Positions 9,679 to 19,147 are shown, counted from the stretch's first letter. The stretch is 64,000 nt of DNA from Sphingomonas sp. Leaf33 (GCF_001421785.1 NZ_LMLB01000001.1:1938349-2002348); one strand, 5' to 3'. Numbers and translations are program-made. Notes: generated by a model not told the origin, from the sequence alone.

Positions 9679-10314
9679 TCAATCCGTCGCGTGCGGATGG
9701 CGGCCTGGGTGCGCGGCGGCAAAGGCCGGGTGCTTGTTGGCGCGAGCGACGATTGCGGCGAGCTTCGGATAGGGCGCGGTGTCGAGCGCAAACCGCTCCG
9801 CGTTATACCATTGCGGGACCAGGCAGATATCGGCGAGACCGGGCGTCGCGCCCGACAGATAGTCGCCCGCGCCTGCCATCGCCTCCAGTGCGGCGAATCC
9901 TTCGGCGATCCAGCGGCGTACCCAATCGTCGATCGCGTCCTGCCCGGCGTCGAAATCGGTCTTCAGCGTCTTCAGGATGCGCAGGTTGTTCACCGGATGG
10001 ATATCCATCGCCACCGTGTACGCCAACGCGCGGACACGGGCGCGTCCGGCCGCGTCGGCGGGCAGGAACGCAGGTGTCGGATGCACCTCGTCCAGCCATT
10101 CGAGGATGGCCAGGCTCTGGGTCAGGACGACGCCATCCTGCTCGATCGCCGGCACAAGCCCTTGAGGTGCGACAGATCGATAGCTAGGCAGCCTTTGCTC
10201 GCCCGCTCGCAGGTCGTGCGAAACGGATTCGAACCCTAGCCCTTTCAGGTTCAGCCCGATACGGACGCGATAGGCGGCGGACGATCGCCAATAGTCGTGA
10301 AGGATCATGGTCAT
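9679..10314 (-). CDS. maiA: Maleylacetoacetate isomerase / zeta-class glutathione S-transferase
   Basis: Isomerises maleylacetoacetate to fumarylacetoacetate with glutathione in tyrosine/homogentisate degradation. The N-terminal thioredoxin-like domain has the zeta-class motif SSAAYRVRI (the leading serine is the expected catalytic residue), with VPAIEQDG and LTQSLAILEWLDE for glutathione binding. The start MTMILHDYW at 10314 follows an AAGGGA stretch; an ATG two codons later (10308) is at better spacing. No homogentisate genes are adjacent, so its role is assigned by family. Confidence 0.9.
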   Translation of the reverse strand: MTMILHDYWRSSAAYRVRIGLNLKGLGFESVSHDLRAGEQRLPSYRSVAPQGLVPAIEQDGVVLTQSLAILEWLDEVHPTPAFLPADAAGRARVRALAYTVAMDIHPVNNLRILKTLKTDFDAGQDAIDDWVRRWIAEGFAALEAMAGAGDYLSGATPGLADICLVPQWYNAERFALDTAPYPKLAAIVARANKHPAFAAAHPGRHPHATD

Positions 10315-10413
10315 TTTCCCTTGCGTCCCCATCCCATATCGCGGCTGTGTCCGCCAGCCGACACATCGTACCGCCCGCGCAACCAATTCTCTTGCTATCG
10401 GTTAACCCTCACC

Positions 10414-11622
10414 GTGCACATCACTCCATCGCGCGCCGTCGCCGCCGCCCTTGCCCTGACCCTCAGCGCCTGCGGCAGCGGAGACAAGGACGCCTCGAAA
10501 ACCGGCGCTACCAAGGGTGGCCGTGGCGGCCCGTCGCAGGTCGGCTATGTCGTCGCGCGGCCGACCGCGGTTCCGCTGCCGACCGAACTCGCCGCGCGTA
10601 CGGCAGCGTTCGAGACGTCTGAGGTTCGTCCGCAGGTGACCGGCCTCGTCCGCCGCCGCCTGTTTACCGAAGGCGCGCTGGTCCGCGCCGGGCAGACGCT
10701 CTACCAGATCGACCCGCGGCTCTATCAAGCGTCCGCTAACCAGGCCCGCGCCAACGTCGCCGCCGCCGCCGCGACCGAAGAAGCCGCCCGCGTCCGCGCC
10801 GAACGCTACCGTCCGCTCGCGCAGATGGAAGCGGTCAGCAAGCAGGACTACACCGACGCCATCGCGACCCAACGCCAGGCAGCCGCCCAGGTCGCGCAGA
10901 ACCGCGCCGCGCTCGACACAGCGCGGGTTAACCTGGCGTTTACCCAGGTGCCCGCGCCGATCACCGGACGGATCGGCCGCAGCCTGGCGACCGTCGGTGC
11001 GCTCGTGACCAGCAGCCAGACCGATCCGATGGCGATCATCCAGCGGCTCGATCCGATGTTCGTCGACATCCAGCAGTCGGCGGCCGAAATGCTGTCGCTG
11101 CGCCGCTCGCTCGCCCGCGGCGACGTGATGCCGGCCAGCGCCCAGGTCCGGCTGAAGCTGGAGGACGGCAGCGACTATGGCTATGCCGGCACGGTCCAGT
11201 TCACAGAAGTAACCGTCGACCAGACGACGGGGACCGTCACGCTGCGCGCCCGCTTTCCCAATCCCAACGGCCTGCTGCTGCCTGGCATGTTCGTGCGCGC
11301 ACAGTTCAACCAGGCGATCGAGCCCAACGCGTTCCTGATCCCGCAGCAGGCAGTATCGCGCGATGCGAAGGGCGCCGCGACGATCTATGTCGTGGGCGAG
11401 AACAACAAGGCGGTGCAGCGCCAAGTCACCGCCCCGCGCACGCAAGGCGCGTATTGGGTCGTCACCCGCGGCGTGAACGCAGGCGACAAGATCATCACGC
11501 AAGGCCTCGGCAAGCTGAAACCGGGGGCGGACATCCGTCCTGTCCCGGCCGGGGCCGTGCAGCGCGTCGCCCCGCCCCGCAGCGATGCGCAACAGAGTGA
11601 CAGCGCGAAGAAGACATCGTGA
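10414..11622 (+). CDS. RND efflux periplasmic adaptor (membrane fusion) lipoprotein
   Basis: AcrA/MexA-type adaptor bridging the RND pump and the outer-membrane channel, 402 residues. A GTG start at 10414 is preferred because it opens a lipoprotein signal with lipobox LSAC; the frame is open farther upstream but that sequence does not look like a signal. Features include the lipoyl half-motif VTGLVRRRLFTEGALVRAGQTLYQID, an alanine-rich coiled-coil hairpin (about residues 105-165) and PAPITGRIG. It is first of three overlapping genes. The substrate cannot be read from sequence and no adjacent regulator is seen. Confidence 0.93.
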   Translation: MHITPSRAVAAALALTLSACGSGDKDASKTGATKGGRGGPSQVGYVVARPTAVPLPTELAARTAAFETSEVRPQVTGLVRRRLFTEGALVRAGQTLYQIDPRLYQASANQARANVAAAAATEEAARVRAERYRPLAQMEAVSKQDYTDAIATQRQAAAQVAQNRAALDTARVNLAFTQVPAPITGRIGRSLATVGALVTSSQTDPMAIIQRLDPMFVDIQQSAAEMLSLRRSLARGDVMPASAQVRLKLEDGSDYGYAGTVQFTEVTVDQTTGTVTLRARFPNPNGLLLPGMFVRAQFNQAIEPNAFLIPQQAVSRDAKGAATIYVVGENNKAVQRQVTAPRTQGAYWVVTRGVNAGDKIITQGLGKLKPGADIRPVPAGAVQRVAPPRSDAQQSDSAKKTS

Positions 11623-14600
11623 TCTCCCGCATCTTCATCGATCGCCCGATCTTTGCCTGGGTGATCTCGATCATCATCATGCTCGCCGGCGTCGGCGCGC
11701 TGATGACGCTGCCGATCGAGCAATATCCCGACGTCGCGCCGCCACAGGTCAACGTCCGCGCGACCTTCCCCGGTGCATCGGCCGAGACGTTGGAGAACAG
11801 CGTCACGCAGGTGCTGGAACAACAGCTGACCGGCATCGACGGACTGCTCTACTTCACCTCTTCGTCCTCCTCGCGCGGGTCGGTGACGATTTCGGCGACG
11901 TTCGAGAAGGGTACCGATCCCGACATCGCGCAGGTGCAGGTCCAGAACAGCATCCAGCAGGCGATCAGCCGCCTGCCGCAGCAGGTGCAGGAACAAGGCG
12001 TCCGCGTCACCAAGTCGAACCCCGACTTCCTGATGATCGTGTCGGTCTATGACCAGACCGACAAGATGAGCAACGCCGACGTTTCGGACTATCTCGTCTC
12101 CAACCTGCAGGATTCGCTCGGCCGCATCCCGGGCATCGGCGAGACCAACGTCTTCGGATCGCAGTATGCGATGCGGATCTGGCTCGACCCTGCGCGCCTG
12201 GCCGCAGTGCAGTTGATGCCTGGCGACGTCATCACCGCAATCCAGAACCAGAATACCGAAGTGGCGGCGGGCGAGGTCGGCGGCGTGCCGAACGCCGAGA
12301 CGCAGATGCTGAACGCGACCGTCACCGCGCAGTCGCGCCTCCAGACACCCGAGCAGTTCGCCAAGATCATCCTGAAGACCCAGCCGAGCGGCGCCACCGT
12401 CCGGCTGGCGGACGTCGGTCGTATCGAGCTGGGGCAGGAGAGCTACGCCTCGATCAGCAAGACGAACCGCCACCCGGGCGCCGGCATCGCAGTGAACCTG
12501 GCGCCGGGCGCCGACGCGCTGGCGACGGCGGAGGCGGTGCGCGCCTTCATGACCGACGCCGCGCGCAATTTCCCGCCGGGCCTCGCCTACGCTTATCCCA
12601 ATGATTCGACCGCCTTCATCAAGCTGTCGATCGAAGAGGTCGTGAAGACGCTGATCGAGGCGGTCATCCTGGTCGTCATCGTCATGTTCGTGTTCCTGCA
12701 AAGCTGGCGCGCGACGCTGATCCCGACGATCGCGGTGCCGGTCGTGCTGCTCGGCACCTTTGCGGTCTTCGCGGTCGCCGGCTTCTCGATCAACACGCTC
12801 ACGCTGTTCGGTCTTGTTCTCGCCATCGGCCTGCTCGTCGACGACGCGATCGTCGTCGTCGAGAACGTCGAGCGATTGATGGAGGAAAACCCGGGCATGT
12901 CGCCGCGCGATGCGACGATCGAGTCGATGAACGAGATCACGGTCGCGCTGGTCGCGATCGCGCTCGTCCTGTCGGCGGTGTTCCTGCCTATGGCGTTCTT
13001 CGGCGGGTCGACCGGCGTCATCTATCGCCAGTTCTCGATCACCATCGTGTCGGCGATGATCCTGTCGGTCGTCGTCGCGCTGATCCTCAGCCCTGCGCTG
13101 ACAGCCAATCTGCTGAAGCAGAAGGGCGAAGGCGATGGCCGCGATACGTGGGCCGACCGCCGCATCCCGCGCGTCGCCGGGTTCGTCCGCGGGGCCGGCG
13201 ACAAGTTCGACCGCTTCTTCGACCGCACGTCGGACCGCTATGTCAGCGCGTCGCGCAAGGTCATCGACCGCAAGTGGCTGTTCCTGCTGATCTACGCCGG
13301 GATCGTCGCGGTCCTCGTCGTGCTGTTCTTCCGCCTGCCGACCAGCTTCCTGCCGACCGAGGACCAAGGCCGCGTCCAGATCCAGTTCCGCCTGCCCGCG
13401 GGTGCGACGCAGGCGCGGACCGTGCAGGTGCAGAACCAGATCATCGACTATTTCCTGGGTCCGGAGGGCAAGAACGTCGACGTCATGCTGACCAGCGCAG
13501 GCGGCGGTGGCGGCGGCGCGTCGGGGCAGAACACCGGCCAGGGCTTCCTCAACCTGAAGGACTGGGCCGAGCGCGAAGGCGTGGAGAACGGCGCCGACGC
13601 GATTGCCGACCGCGCCAGCGCTGCGTTCAAGGGGCTGCGCGATGCGGAGGTGTTCGCACTCGTCCCCGGCTCGATCCGCGGTCTCGGCCAGACCGGCGGC
13701 TTTACCATGGAGTTGCAGAACTCGAGCGGAATGAGCCGCGAACAGTTCGTCGCCGCGCGCGAGACACTGCTCGCGGCGGCAACGGCCGACCCCGAACTGC
13801 GTGCCGTCCGCCTGACCGACCTGCCCGACATCCAAACGCTCAAGATCGATATCGACCAGACCAAGCTGTCGGCGCTCGGCCTGACCCAGGCCAACGTCAA
13901 CACGACGCTGTCGACCGCCTGGGGCGGCCGCTACGTCAACGACTTCATCGATCGCGGTCGCGTGAAGCGCGTCTACGTCCAGGGCGATGCCCAGTATCGC
14001 GCGTCGCCCGAGGATATCTCGAAATGGTTCGTCCGCGGCAGCGATGGCCAGATGGTGCCGTTTAGCGCGTTCGCGACGATCGGCTGGTCGACCGCACCGA
14101 CGACGCTGTCGCGATTCTCGGGCGTGCCCGCGTTCGAATTCTCCGGGCAGGCGGCACCCGGCGTCAGCTCGGGCGAAGCGATGAACCGGATGATGGAGCT
14201 GGCCGCGCAGGTGCCCGGCACGTCGGTCGCGTGGGCCGGCCTGTCGTATCAGGAACGGCTGTCGGCGGGCCAGGCCCCGCTGCTCTACGGGCTGTCGCTG
14301 CTCGTCGTCTTTCTGTGTCTCGCCGCACTGTATGAAAGCTGGTCGATTCCCGCGGCCGTGCTGCTCATCATTCCGCTCGGTCTCGTCGGTGCGGTCTTTG
14401 CGGTGACGCTGCGCGGGCTGGAGAACGACGTCTATCTCCAGATCGGATTGCTGACGACGATGGGTCTTGCCGCCAAGAACGCGATCCTGATGATCGAATT
14501 CGCCGAACAGGCCGAGAAGAAGGGTGCACGCGTCATCGACGCCGCGCTGGAAGCGGCCAAGCTGCGGCTGCGTCCCATTCTGATGACCAGCCTCGCCTTC

Positions 14601-14831
14601 ATCTTCGGCGTGTTGCCGCTCGCGCTGTCGACCGGGGCCGGCGCCAACAGCCGCATCGCGATCGGCACGGCGGTGATCGGGGGCATGCTGACGGCGACGA
14701 TCCTCGCGATCTTCTACATCCCGCTGTTCTTCGTCCTTGTCCGTCGCGGCGTCCGCGATGGCCTGGCCAAGCTGCGCGGCAAGCCGACCGGGCACCAAGG
14801 TCCGGCCAGGCCGGTGGAGGGAGACGCCTGA
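11619..14831 (+). CDS. RND multidrug efflux transporter, AcrB/MexB type (HAE1)
   Basis: Inner-membrane proton-driven drug exporter of 1070 residues, normal for HAE1. Evidence includes the start ISRIFIDRPIFAWVISIIIM, GLVLAIGLLVDDAIVVVENV with the paired Asp of the proton relay in TM4, and the second-half repeat GLAAKNAILMIEFAEQ. A GTG start overlaps the adaptor stop (GTGA) and its own stop overlaps the next ATG, so the three genes form one tight operon. A glycine-rich loop (GGGGGGASGQNTGQ) is normal variation in the porter domain. Confidence 0.97.
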   Translation: MISRIFIDRPIFAWVISIIIMLAGVGALMTLPIEQYPDVAPPQVNVRATFPGASAETLENSVTQVLEQQLTGIDGLLYFTSSSSSRGSVTISATFEKGTDPDIAQVQVQNSIQQAISRLPQQVQEQGVRVTKSNPDFLMIVSVYDQTDKMSNADVSDYLVSNLQDSLGRIPGIGETNVFGSQYAMRIWLDPARLAAVQLMPGDVITAIQNQNTEVAAGEVGGVPNAETQMLNATVTAQSRLQTPEQFAKIILKTQPSGATVRLADVGRIELGQESYASISKTNRHPGAGIAVNLAPGADALATAEAVRAFMTDAARNFPPGLAYAYPNDSTAFIKLSIEEVVKTLIEAVILVVIVMFVFLQSWRATLIPTIAVPVVLLGTFAVFAVAGFSINTLTLFGLVLAIGLLVDDAIVVVENVERLMEENPGMSPRDATIESMNEITVALVAIALVLSAVFLPMAFFGGSTGVIYRQFSITIVSAMILSVVVALILSPALTANLLKQKGEGDGRDTWADRRIPRVAGFVRGAGDKFDRFFDRTSDRYVSASRKVIDRKWLFLLIYAGIVAVLVVLFFRLPTSFLPTEDQGRVQIQFRLPAGATQARTVQVQNQIIDYFLGPEGKNVDVMLTSAGGGGGGASGQNTGQGFLNLKDWAEREGVENGADAIADRASAAFKGLRDAEVFALVPGSIRGLGQTGGFTMELQNSSGMSREQFVAARETLLAAATADPELRAVRLTDLPDIQTLKIDIDQTKLSALGLTQANVNTTLSTAWGGRYVNDFIDRGRVKRVYVQGDAQYRASPEDISKWFVRGSDGQMVPFSAFATIGWSTAPTTLSRFSGVPAFEFSGQAAPGVSSGEAMNRMMELAAQVPGTSVAWAGLSYQERLSAGQAPLLYGLSLLVVFLCLAALYESWSIPAAVLLIIPLGLVGAVFAVTLRGLENDVYLQIGLLTTMGLAAKNAILMIEFAEQAEKKGARVIDAALEAAKLRLRPILMTSLAFIFGVLPLALSTGAGANSRIAIGTAVIGGMLTATILAIFYIPLFFVLVRRGVRDGLAKLRGKPTGHQGPARPVEGDA

Positions 14832-16318
14832 TGCGCCGTGCCCTGACCCTCCTCGCCGCGACCACGCTTGCGGGATGTTCGATGACGCCGACCTATGATC
14901 GGCCCGTCGCGCCGGTCCCGCCGTCCTGGCCGATCGGTGCCGCCTATCTGCGCCAGAGCGAGGCTGCGCTGCCCGCCGTCAGCTATCGCGACATCTTCCG
15001 CGATGTGCGACTTCAGCAGCTGATTGAAACCGCCCTTGCCAACAACCGCGACCTGCGGATCGCCGCTGCCAACATCGCGATCGCCCGCGCCGAATTTCGC
15101 ATCCAGCGCGCGGCACGGTTCCCGACCATCGGCGCATCGGCGGGCGCCAGTATCCGCCGCGGCACGACGACCACGACGACCGGCACAGGGGCGGGCGCCG
15201 GAACCGGCGCGGTCACCACCGGCGGCGGCGTAAACGACAGCTACTCGGCCAGTGTCGGCATCACCGCGTTCGAAATCGACCTGTTCGGCCGCCTCGCCGC
15301 GCTCAGCCGGGCGGCGCAGGAGGATTATTTCGCGACCGAGGCGACGGCGCGCGCGACCCGGCTGGCCCTGGTCGGCGATATCGCCGACGCGTGGACTACC
15401 TACGCCGCCGATCGCAGCCTGATGCTGATCGCCGAGCGGACCGCGCGCAGCGCGGAAACCAGCGTTCGCCTGACCCGTGCGCGCCTGACCGGCGGCATCG
15501 CGCCACGCACCGACTTGCGTCAGTCCGAACTCGTGCTGGCGCAGGCGAATTCCGACCTCGCCCAGCAACGCACCGCGCTGGCGCAGGACGCCAACCTGCT
15601 GCGCCTGCTGGTCGGGGCCGATGTCGATCCGGCACTTCTGCCCGAATCGATCGAGGCGGTCGTGCCGACCCTGGCAGAACTGCCCGCCGGGCTCGACTCG
15701 GGCATCCTGCTGCGACGGCCGGACGTGGTGCAGGCGGAATATGACCTGCGCGCATCCAACGCCCGGATCGGCGCGGCACGCGCGGCGCTGTTCCCCCGCA
15801 TCAGCCTGACCGGGCTGCTTGGGCTGGCCAGCGGCGCGCTCGGCGGTCTGTTCAACGGCGATGCCTTTACCTGGAGCGCCAGCGGCGGCGTCGATTATGA
15901 CATCTTTGCAGGTGGTGCCCGCCGTGCGCAGGTCGATCAGGCGCGGGCGACGTTCGACCGCGACCTCGCGACCTACGAACGCACGATCCAGACGGCCTTC
16001 CGCGAAGTCAGCGACGCCCTGGCACGACGCGGGACGATCGGCGAGCAGGTGCGGGCCCAGACTGCGTTGGTCGTCGCATCGCGCGACAACTACGTGCTGT
16101 CCGACGCTCGCTACCGCGGCGGCATCGACACCTTCCTCCAGAGCCTCGATGCGCAGCGCTCGCTCTATTCGTCCGAACGCTCGCTGGTCAGCACCCGATT
16201 GGCGCAGGCACAGAACCTGACGGAACTGTACCGGACTCTGGGCGGCGACGCGTTGCTGGAAACGACAGCACAGGGTCCGAGGCCGCTGTCACCCGAGCCG
16301 GCGGTGGCTCCGCGCTAG
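14831..16318 (+). CDS. RND outer-membrane efflux lipoprotein (OprM/NodT family)
   Basis: Outer-membrane TolC-like channel completing the tripartite pump, 495 residues. It has a lipoprotein signal with lipobox LAGC (Cys16), followed by MTPTYDRPVAPVPPSWP, which is typical of NodT-family factors. Two TolC repeats follow, with the hallmark LLRRPDVVQAEYDLRASNARIGAARAALFP split over residues of the second half. A Gly/Thr-rich loop near residues 110-135 is an unusual low-complexity insertion. Its ATG overlaps the RND pump stop (TGATG). Confidence 0.95.
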   Translation: MRRALTLLAATTLAGCSMTPTYDRPVAPVPPSWPIGAAYLRQSEAALPAVSYRDIFRDVRLQQLIETALANNRDLRIAAANIAIARAEFRIQRAARFPTIGASAGASIRRGTTTTTTGTGAGAGTGAVTTGGGVNDSYSASVGITAFEIDLFGRLAALSRAAQEDYFATEATARATRLALVGDIADAWTTYAADRSLMLIAERTARSAETSVRLTRARLTGGIAPRTDLRQSELVLAQANSDLAQQRTALAQDANLLRLLVGADVDPALLPESIEAVVPTLAELPAGLDSGILLRRPDVVQAEYDLRASNARIGAARAALFPRISLTGLLGLASGALGGLFNGDAFTWSASGGVDYDIFAGGARRAQVDQARATFDRDLATYERTIQTAFREVSDALARRGTIGEQVRAQTALVVASRDNYVLSDARYRGGIDTFLQSLDAQRSLYSSERSLVSTRLAQAQNLTELYRTLGGDALLETTAQGPRPLSPEPAVAPR

Positions 16319-16327
16319 GATTGCTCC

Positions 16328-16395
16328 GTTCGTCCCGAACGACGTCGGGGGACGCGAGCCAGATGGCGTGTCCCCCGACGGTACCCGGGACGAAC
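16328..16395. repeat. Nested palindromic REP-like element
   Basis: A 68-bp element with two concentric stems: outer arms GTTCGTCCCG (16328-16337) and CGGGACGAAC (16386-16395), perfect; inner arms GTCGGGGGACGCG (16344-16356) and CGTGTCCCCCGAC (16367-16379), 12 of 13. The outer arm resembles the GTTCGTCCCGA palindromes dispersed in sphingomonad genomes. It sits between two convergent genes, ending 9 bp from one stop and starting 9 bp from the other, so it probably also works as a bidirectional terminator. Confidence 0.85.
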
Positions 16396-16404
16396 CGCTG
16401 ACGA

Positions 16405-16620
16405 TCAATCCTCGTCCTCGGTCCGTTCCTCGTCGTCCGCGTCCAGGAGCGCGGGATCATCCTCATCGACGACGTCCAGGTCCTCGATCGCGATCGCGAT
16501 GTCGTCGATCTGGTCCAGCGTCGCGCTGTACTCGGTCGTGTCGCCGTCCTCGTCCTCGACATGCAGGACATAGCCGTCGGCTTCCTGGGTAATGGAAAAC
16601 TGGCTCAGCACCTTCGGCAT
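16405..16620 (-). CDS. Small acidic protein of unknown function
   Basis: 71 residues, very rich in Asp and Glu. It begins MPKVLSQFSITQEADGY and ends in an acidic tail (DDEERTEDED). The ATG at 16620 is chosen for the strong ribosome binding site GGAGG 7 nt upstream. No signal peptide or membrane segment. It is not assigned a function; the charge suggests a protein- or cation-binding role, but that is a guess. It runs convergent to the efflux operon and divergent from the 2Fe-2S gene. Confidence 0.75.
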   Translation of the reverse strand: MPKVLSQFSITQEADGYVLHVEDEDGDTTEYSATLDQIDDIAIAIEDLDVVDEDDPALLDADDEERTEDED

Positions 16621-16730
16621 CGTCGGCCTCCTTCGCTTGGACGTTTCTTCGCTAGGCTCGACAAACACCGTATCGCGCGACGCGTTCCGCCTTTCGCGCG
16701 CAGATGCGAGGCGGTAGGACGCGTCTTGCG

Positions 16731-17273
16731 ATGACCCGTTTCACCGTCAACAACCAGCCGATCCAGTATGCGATGGATCCGACGACGCCGCTGCTGTTCG
16801 CGCTGCGCGACGCATCGAACCTGACCGGCACCAAATACGGCTGCGGCAGCGGCGATTGCGGCGCATGCACGGTCGATATCGACGGGCGCGCCGTGCGGTC
16901 CTGCACGGTGCAGATCGGCGCGCTGGAGGGCAGCTTCGTCACCACCATCGAAGGGCTGTCGCGCGACCGCAATCATCCGCTGCAACAGGCGTTCCTCGCC
17001 GCCAACCTCGTCCAGTGCGGATATTGCATTCCCGGCGTCGTCATGGCGGCCCAAGCGCTGCTGCGCGCCAACCGCAACCCGACCGAGGACGACATCCGGC
17101 GCGGCCTGACCAAACTGTGCCGCTGCGGCATTTATCCGCGCCTGGTCGATGCGGTCCTGCAAGCCGCGGCGATCGCGCGCGGGGACGAGACGCTGGACGC
17201 GGTCCCCTCGCCCGACATCGATCCGTCCGAGGCGGCGCGTGACGTGCCGGCGCTGTCACCCGTTGTCCGCTGA
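16731..17273 (+). CDS. Orphan (2Fe-2S) subunit of a xanthine-dehydrogenase-type oxidoreductase
   Basis: Small electron-transfer subunit of the xanthine dehydrogenase/isoquinoline 1-oxidoreductase family, about 180 residues. The plant-type ferredoxin cluster uses Cys38, Cys43, Cys46 and Cys58; the C-terminal helical 2Fe-2S domain uses Cys96, Cys99, Cys130 and Cys132 (CGYC and CRC). In most genomes the molybdopterin-binding large subunit follows directly; here the next gene is an RcnB-like protein and no large subunit is in the window. A start at 16704 is possible. Confidence 0.88.
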   Translation: MTRFTVNNQPIQYAMDPTTPLLFALRDASNLTGTKYGCGSGDCGACTVDIDGRAVRSCTVQIGALEGSFVTTIEGLSRDRNHPLQQAFLAANLVQCGYCIPGVVMAAQALLRANRNPTEDDIRRGLTKLCRCGIYPRLVDAVLQAAAIARGDETLDAVPSPDIDPSEAARDVPALSPVVR

Positions 17274-17392
17274 CGGCATCGGCGTTTCCTGACAATATGC
17301 TTTCAGCCCAATTCAGCCACGGCTCACCTCCCCTGCCCTAATCCGGCATCATCGACGATGGGCCGGGGGACCGGCGAGTGGAGAGTTGGTCC

Positions 17393-18379
17393 ATGAAGAA
17401 GTTCATTTTGTCCGCGCTGGTCGCGGCGACCGCGCTATCGCCGGTCCTGGCGAGCGCGCAGGAGTGGCAGGGCCGTCGCGGCGGTGCCGCTCGCGGCGAT
17501 GGTGCACCGCAGGCCGATCGCCCAGCCCCGTCCCAGCGCCCCGAACGCAGCATGGATTCGTTCCAGCGGCCCGAACGTCCGCAGGGCGGCAATTTCGACC
17601 GCAACGCGATGCGCGGCCAGCGCGAGGCGGCGCGGGTGCAGGCGGAGGCGAGCGGCCAGACGTTCGATCGCGACGCCTTCCGCGCGCGGCGTGACGCCGC
17701 TCGTGCCCAGGCACAGGTGCAGGTCCAGGGTCAGGTCCAGCGCCCGAGCTTCGACCGCGAGGCGTTCCGCGCCCAGCGCGAGGCGGCGCGCGCGACCGGC
17801 GGCGCTTTCCAACGCCCGGACGGCTACGGCCAGGATCGCCGCGACGACCGCCAGGACTATCGACAGGAACGCCGTGAGGATCGTCGCGACCTGGCGCAGG
17901 GCCGCGTGACGCCGCAGCAGTATCGCCAAGACCGCCGCGACGATCGCCAGGATTTCCGCCAGGAACGCCGGGACGACCGCCGCGACTGGAATCGCGATAC
18001 GCGCCGGAACGACGGGTATCGGGGCGGCACCCGGGACCGTGGCAACGACTGGAATCGCACCGGTCAGCGCTGGAACCGCGACTGGCGCAACGACCGCCGG
18101 TACGACTGGCAGGGCTGGCGCGGCAGCAACCGCTCCGCCTATCGCCTGCCGCGTTACTATCCGCCGCGGGGCTATAACTACGGCTACCAGCGCTTCGGCG
18201 TCGGCATCACGCTCGGCTCGATCCTGTTCCAGCAGAACTACTGGATCAACGATCCGTGGGATTACCGCCTGCCGCCAGCATACGGCCCGTATCGGTGGGT
18301 GCGGTACTATAACGACGCGATGCTCGTCGATATCGACTCGGGCCAGGTCGTGGACGTGATCTACGACATCTTTTGGTAA
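17393..18379 (+). CDS. RcnB-like secreted Arg/Asp-rich protein
   Basis: 328 residues. A clear Sec signal peptide (MKKFILSALVAATALSPVLASAQ) is followed by a long low-complexity region of repeated FDRDAFRAxRxAARAQ and RRDDRQDYRQERRDDRR units, then a C-terminal RcnB-type domain (about residues 240-328; PRYYPPRGYNYGYQRFGVGI ... DIDSGQVVDVIYDIFW). The periplasmic location is inferred. RcnB in E. coli is tied to nickel/cobalt homeostasis, but this family is large in sphingomonads and no metal role is shown here. The start has GGAGAG upstream. A terminator follows at 18393. Confidence 0.85.
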   Translation: MKKFILSALVAATALSPVLASAQEWQGRRGGAARGDGAPQADRPAPSQRPERSMDSFQRPERPQGGNFDRNAMRGQREAARVQAEASGQTFDRDAFRARRDAARAQAQVQVQGQVQRPSFDREAFRAQREAARATGGAFQRPDGYGQDRRDDRQDYRQERREDRRDLAQGRVTPQQYRQDRRDDRQDFRQERRDDRRDWNRDTRRNDGYRGGTRDRGNDWNRTGQRWNRDWRNDRRYDWQGWRGSNRSAYRLPRYYPPRGYNYGYQRFGVGITLGSILFQQNYWINDPWDYRLPPAYGPYRWVRYYNDAMLVDIDSGQVVDVIYDIFW

Positions 18380-18392
18380 GCCACGCAAAACA

Positions 18393-18427
18393 GGGGCCGG
18401 CCGGCGACGGTCGGCCCCTTGCTTTTG
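18393..18427 (+). terminator. Rho-independent terminator after the RcnB-like gene
   Basis: Stem GGGGCCGGCC (18393-18402) pairs with GGTCGGCCCC (18409-18418), 9 of 10, across a 6-nt loop, followed by TTGCTTTTG. Confidence 0.75.
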
Positions 18428-18453
18428 CCGGCCGCGCACGCAATCTGCCCGGC

Positions 18454-19134
18454 ATGGCCCGCCTTCCCGTCGACAACCCCGACCGTCCCTCGAGCGCCCG
18501 TGCCGCCATCGGCCGATCGGTCGCCGCACGGCTGGCGGCCAACCCGGCGGTCGAGCAGGTCGCGCTGCCGACCGCGCAGGTCTATTACCATCTCGACTTC
18601 GTGACCGACGCGGAATGCGACGCGCTGATCGGGCTGATCGACCGCCATCGCCGCCCCTCGACCCTGTTGTCGGACGCGCCCGATCCCGAATATCGCACCA
18701 GCGAGAGCTGCGACATGGATCGCTTCTCTCCGCTCGTCCGTCCGATCGACGAACGCATCGCCCACCTGCTCGGCATCGATCCGCCACATGGCGAAACGAT
18801 GCAGGGCCAGCGCTATGCACCGGGCCAGCAGTTTCGTGCCCACCATGATTATTTCCAGGGCAGCCAGCCCTATTGGCAGCGCATGACGCAGGAAGGCGGT
18901 CAGCGCACCTGGACCGCGATGCTGTACCTGAACGAGGTCGAGGAAGGCGGCGCGACCTGGTTTCCGCAGGCCGGCATCAAGATCCCGCCGCGACGCCGGA
19001 TGCTGCTCGCGTGGAATAACATGACCCCCGACGGCAGCCCCAACCCGATGACGCTCCACGAAGGCACCACCGTCACGGAGGGCACGAAGTACGTCGTCAC
19101 CAAGTGGTTTCGCGAACAGCCGTGGTACCTGTGA
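18454..19134 (+). CDS. 2-oxoglutarate/Fe(II) oxygenase, prolyl 4-hydroxylase type
   Basis: 226 residues with the double-stranded beta-helix prolyl 4-hydroxylase domain. The iron triad is His130-x-Asp132 (FRAHHDYF) and His202 (LHEGTTV); Lys212 (GTKYVVTKW) is placed to bind the 2-oxoglutarate carboxylate. YLNEVEEGGATWFP is the typical core strand. The substrate is unknown; bacterial members modify proline-containing proteins or peptides. The ATG at 18454 is preferred over an upstream frame that runs into the terminator stem. Confidence 0.88.
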   Translation: MARLPVDNPDRPSSARAAIGRSVAARLAANPAVEQVALPTAQVYYHLDFVTDAECDALIGLIDRHRRPSTLLSDAPDPEYRTSESCDMDRFSPLVRPIDERIAHLLGIDPPHGETMQGQRYAPGQQFRAHHDYFQGSQPYWQRMTQEGGQRTWTAMLYLNEVEEGGATWFPQAGIKIPPRRRMLLAWNNMTPDGSPNPMTLHEGTTVTEGTKYVVTKWFREQPWYL

Positions 19135-19147
19135 TCGGCGCCCGCGC

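Noticed and set aside
9410..9682. A 90-codon minus-strand frame upstream of btuB
   Set aside because: It coincides with the cobalamin riboswitch, whose conserved RNA motifs explain the sequence.
11385..14798. A 1137-codon open frame on the minus strand opposite the RND pump gene
   Set aside because: GC-rich codon bias keeps the antisense frame open. It has arginine/aspartate-rich low-quality sequence and no recognisable domain, while the plus strand encodes a clear AcrB-type pump.
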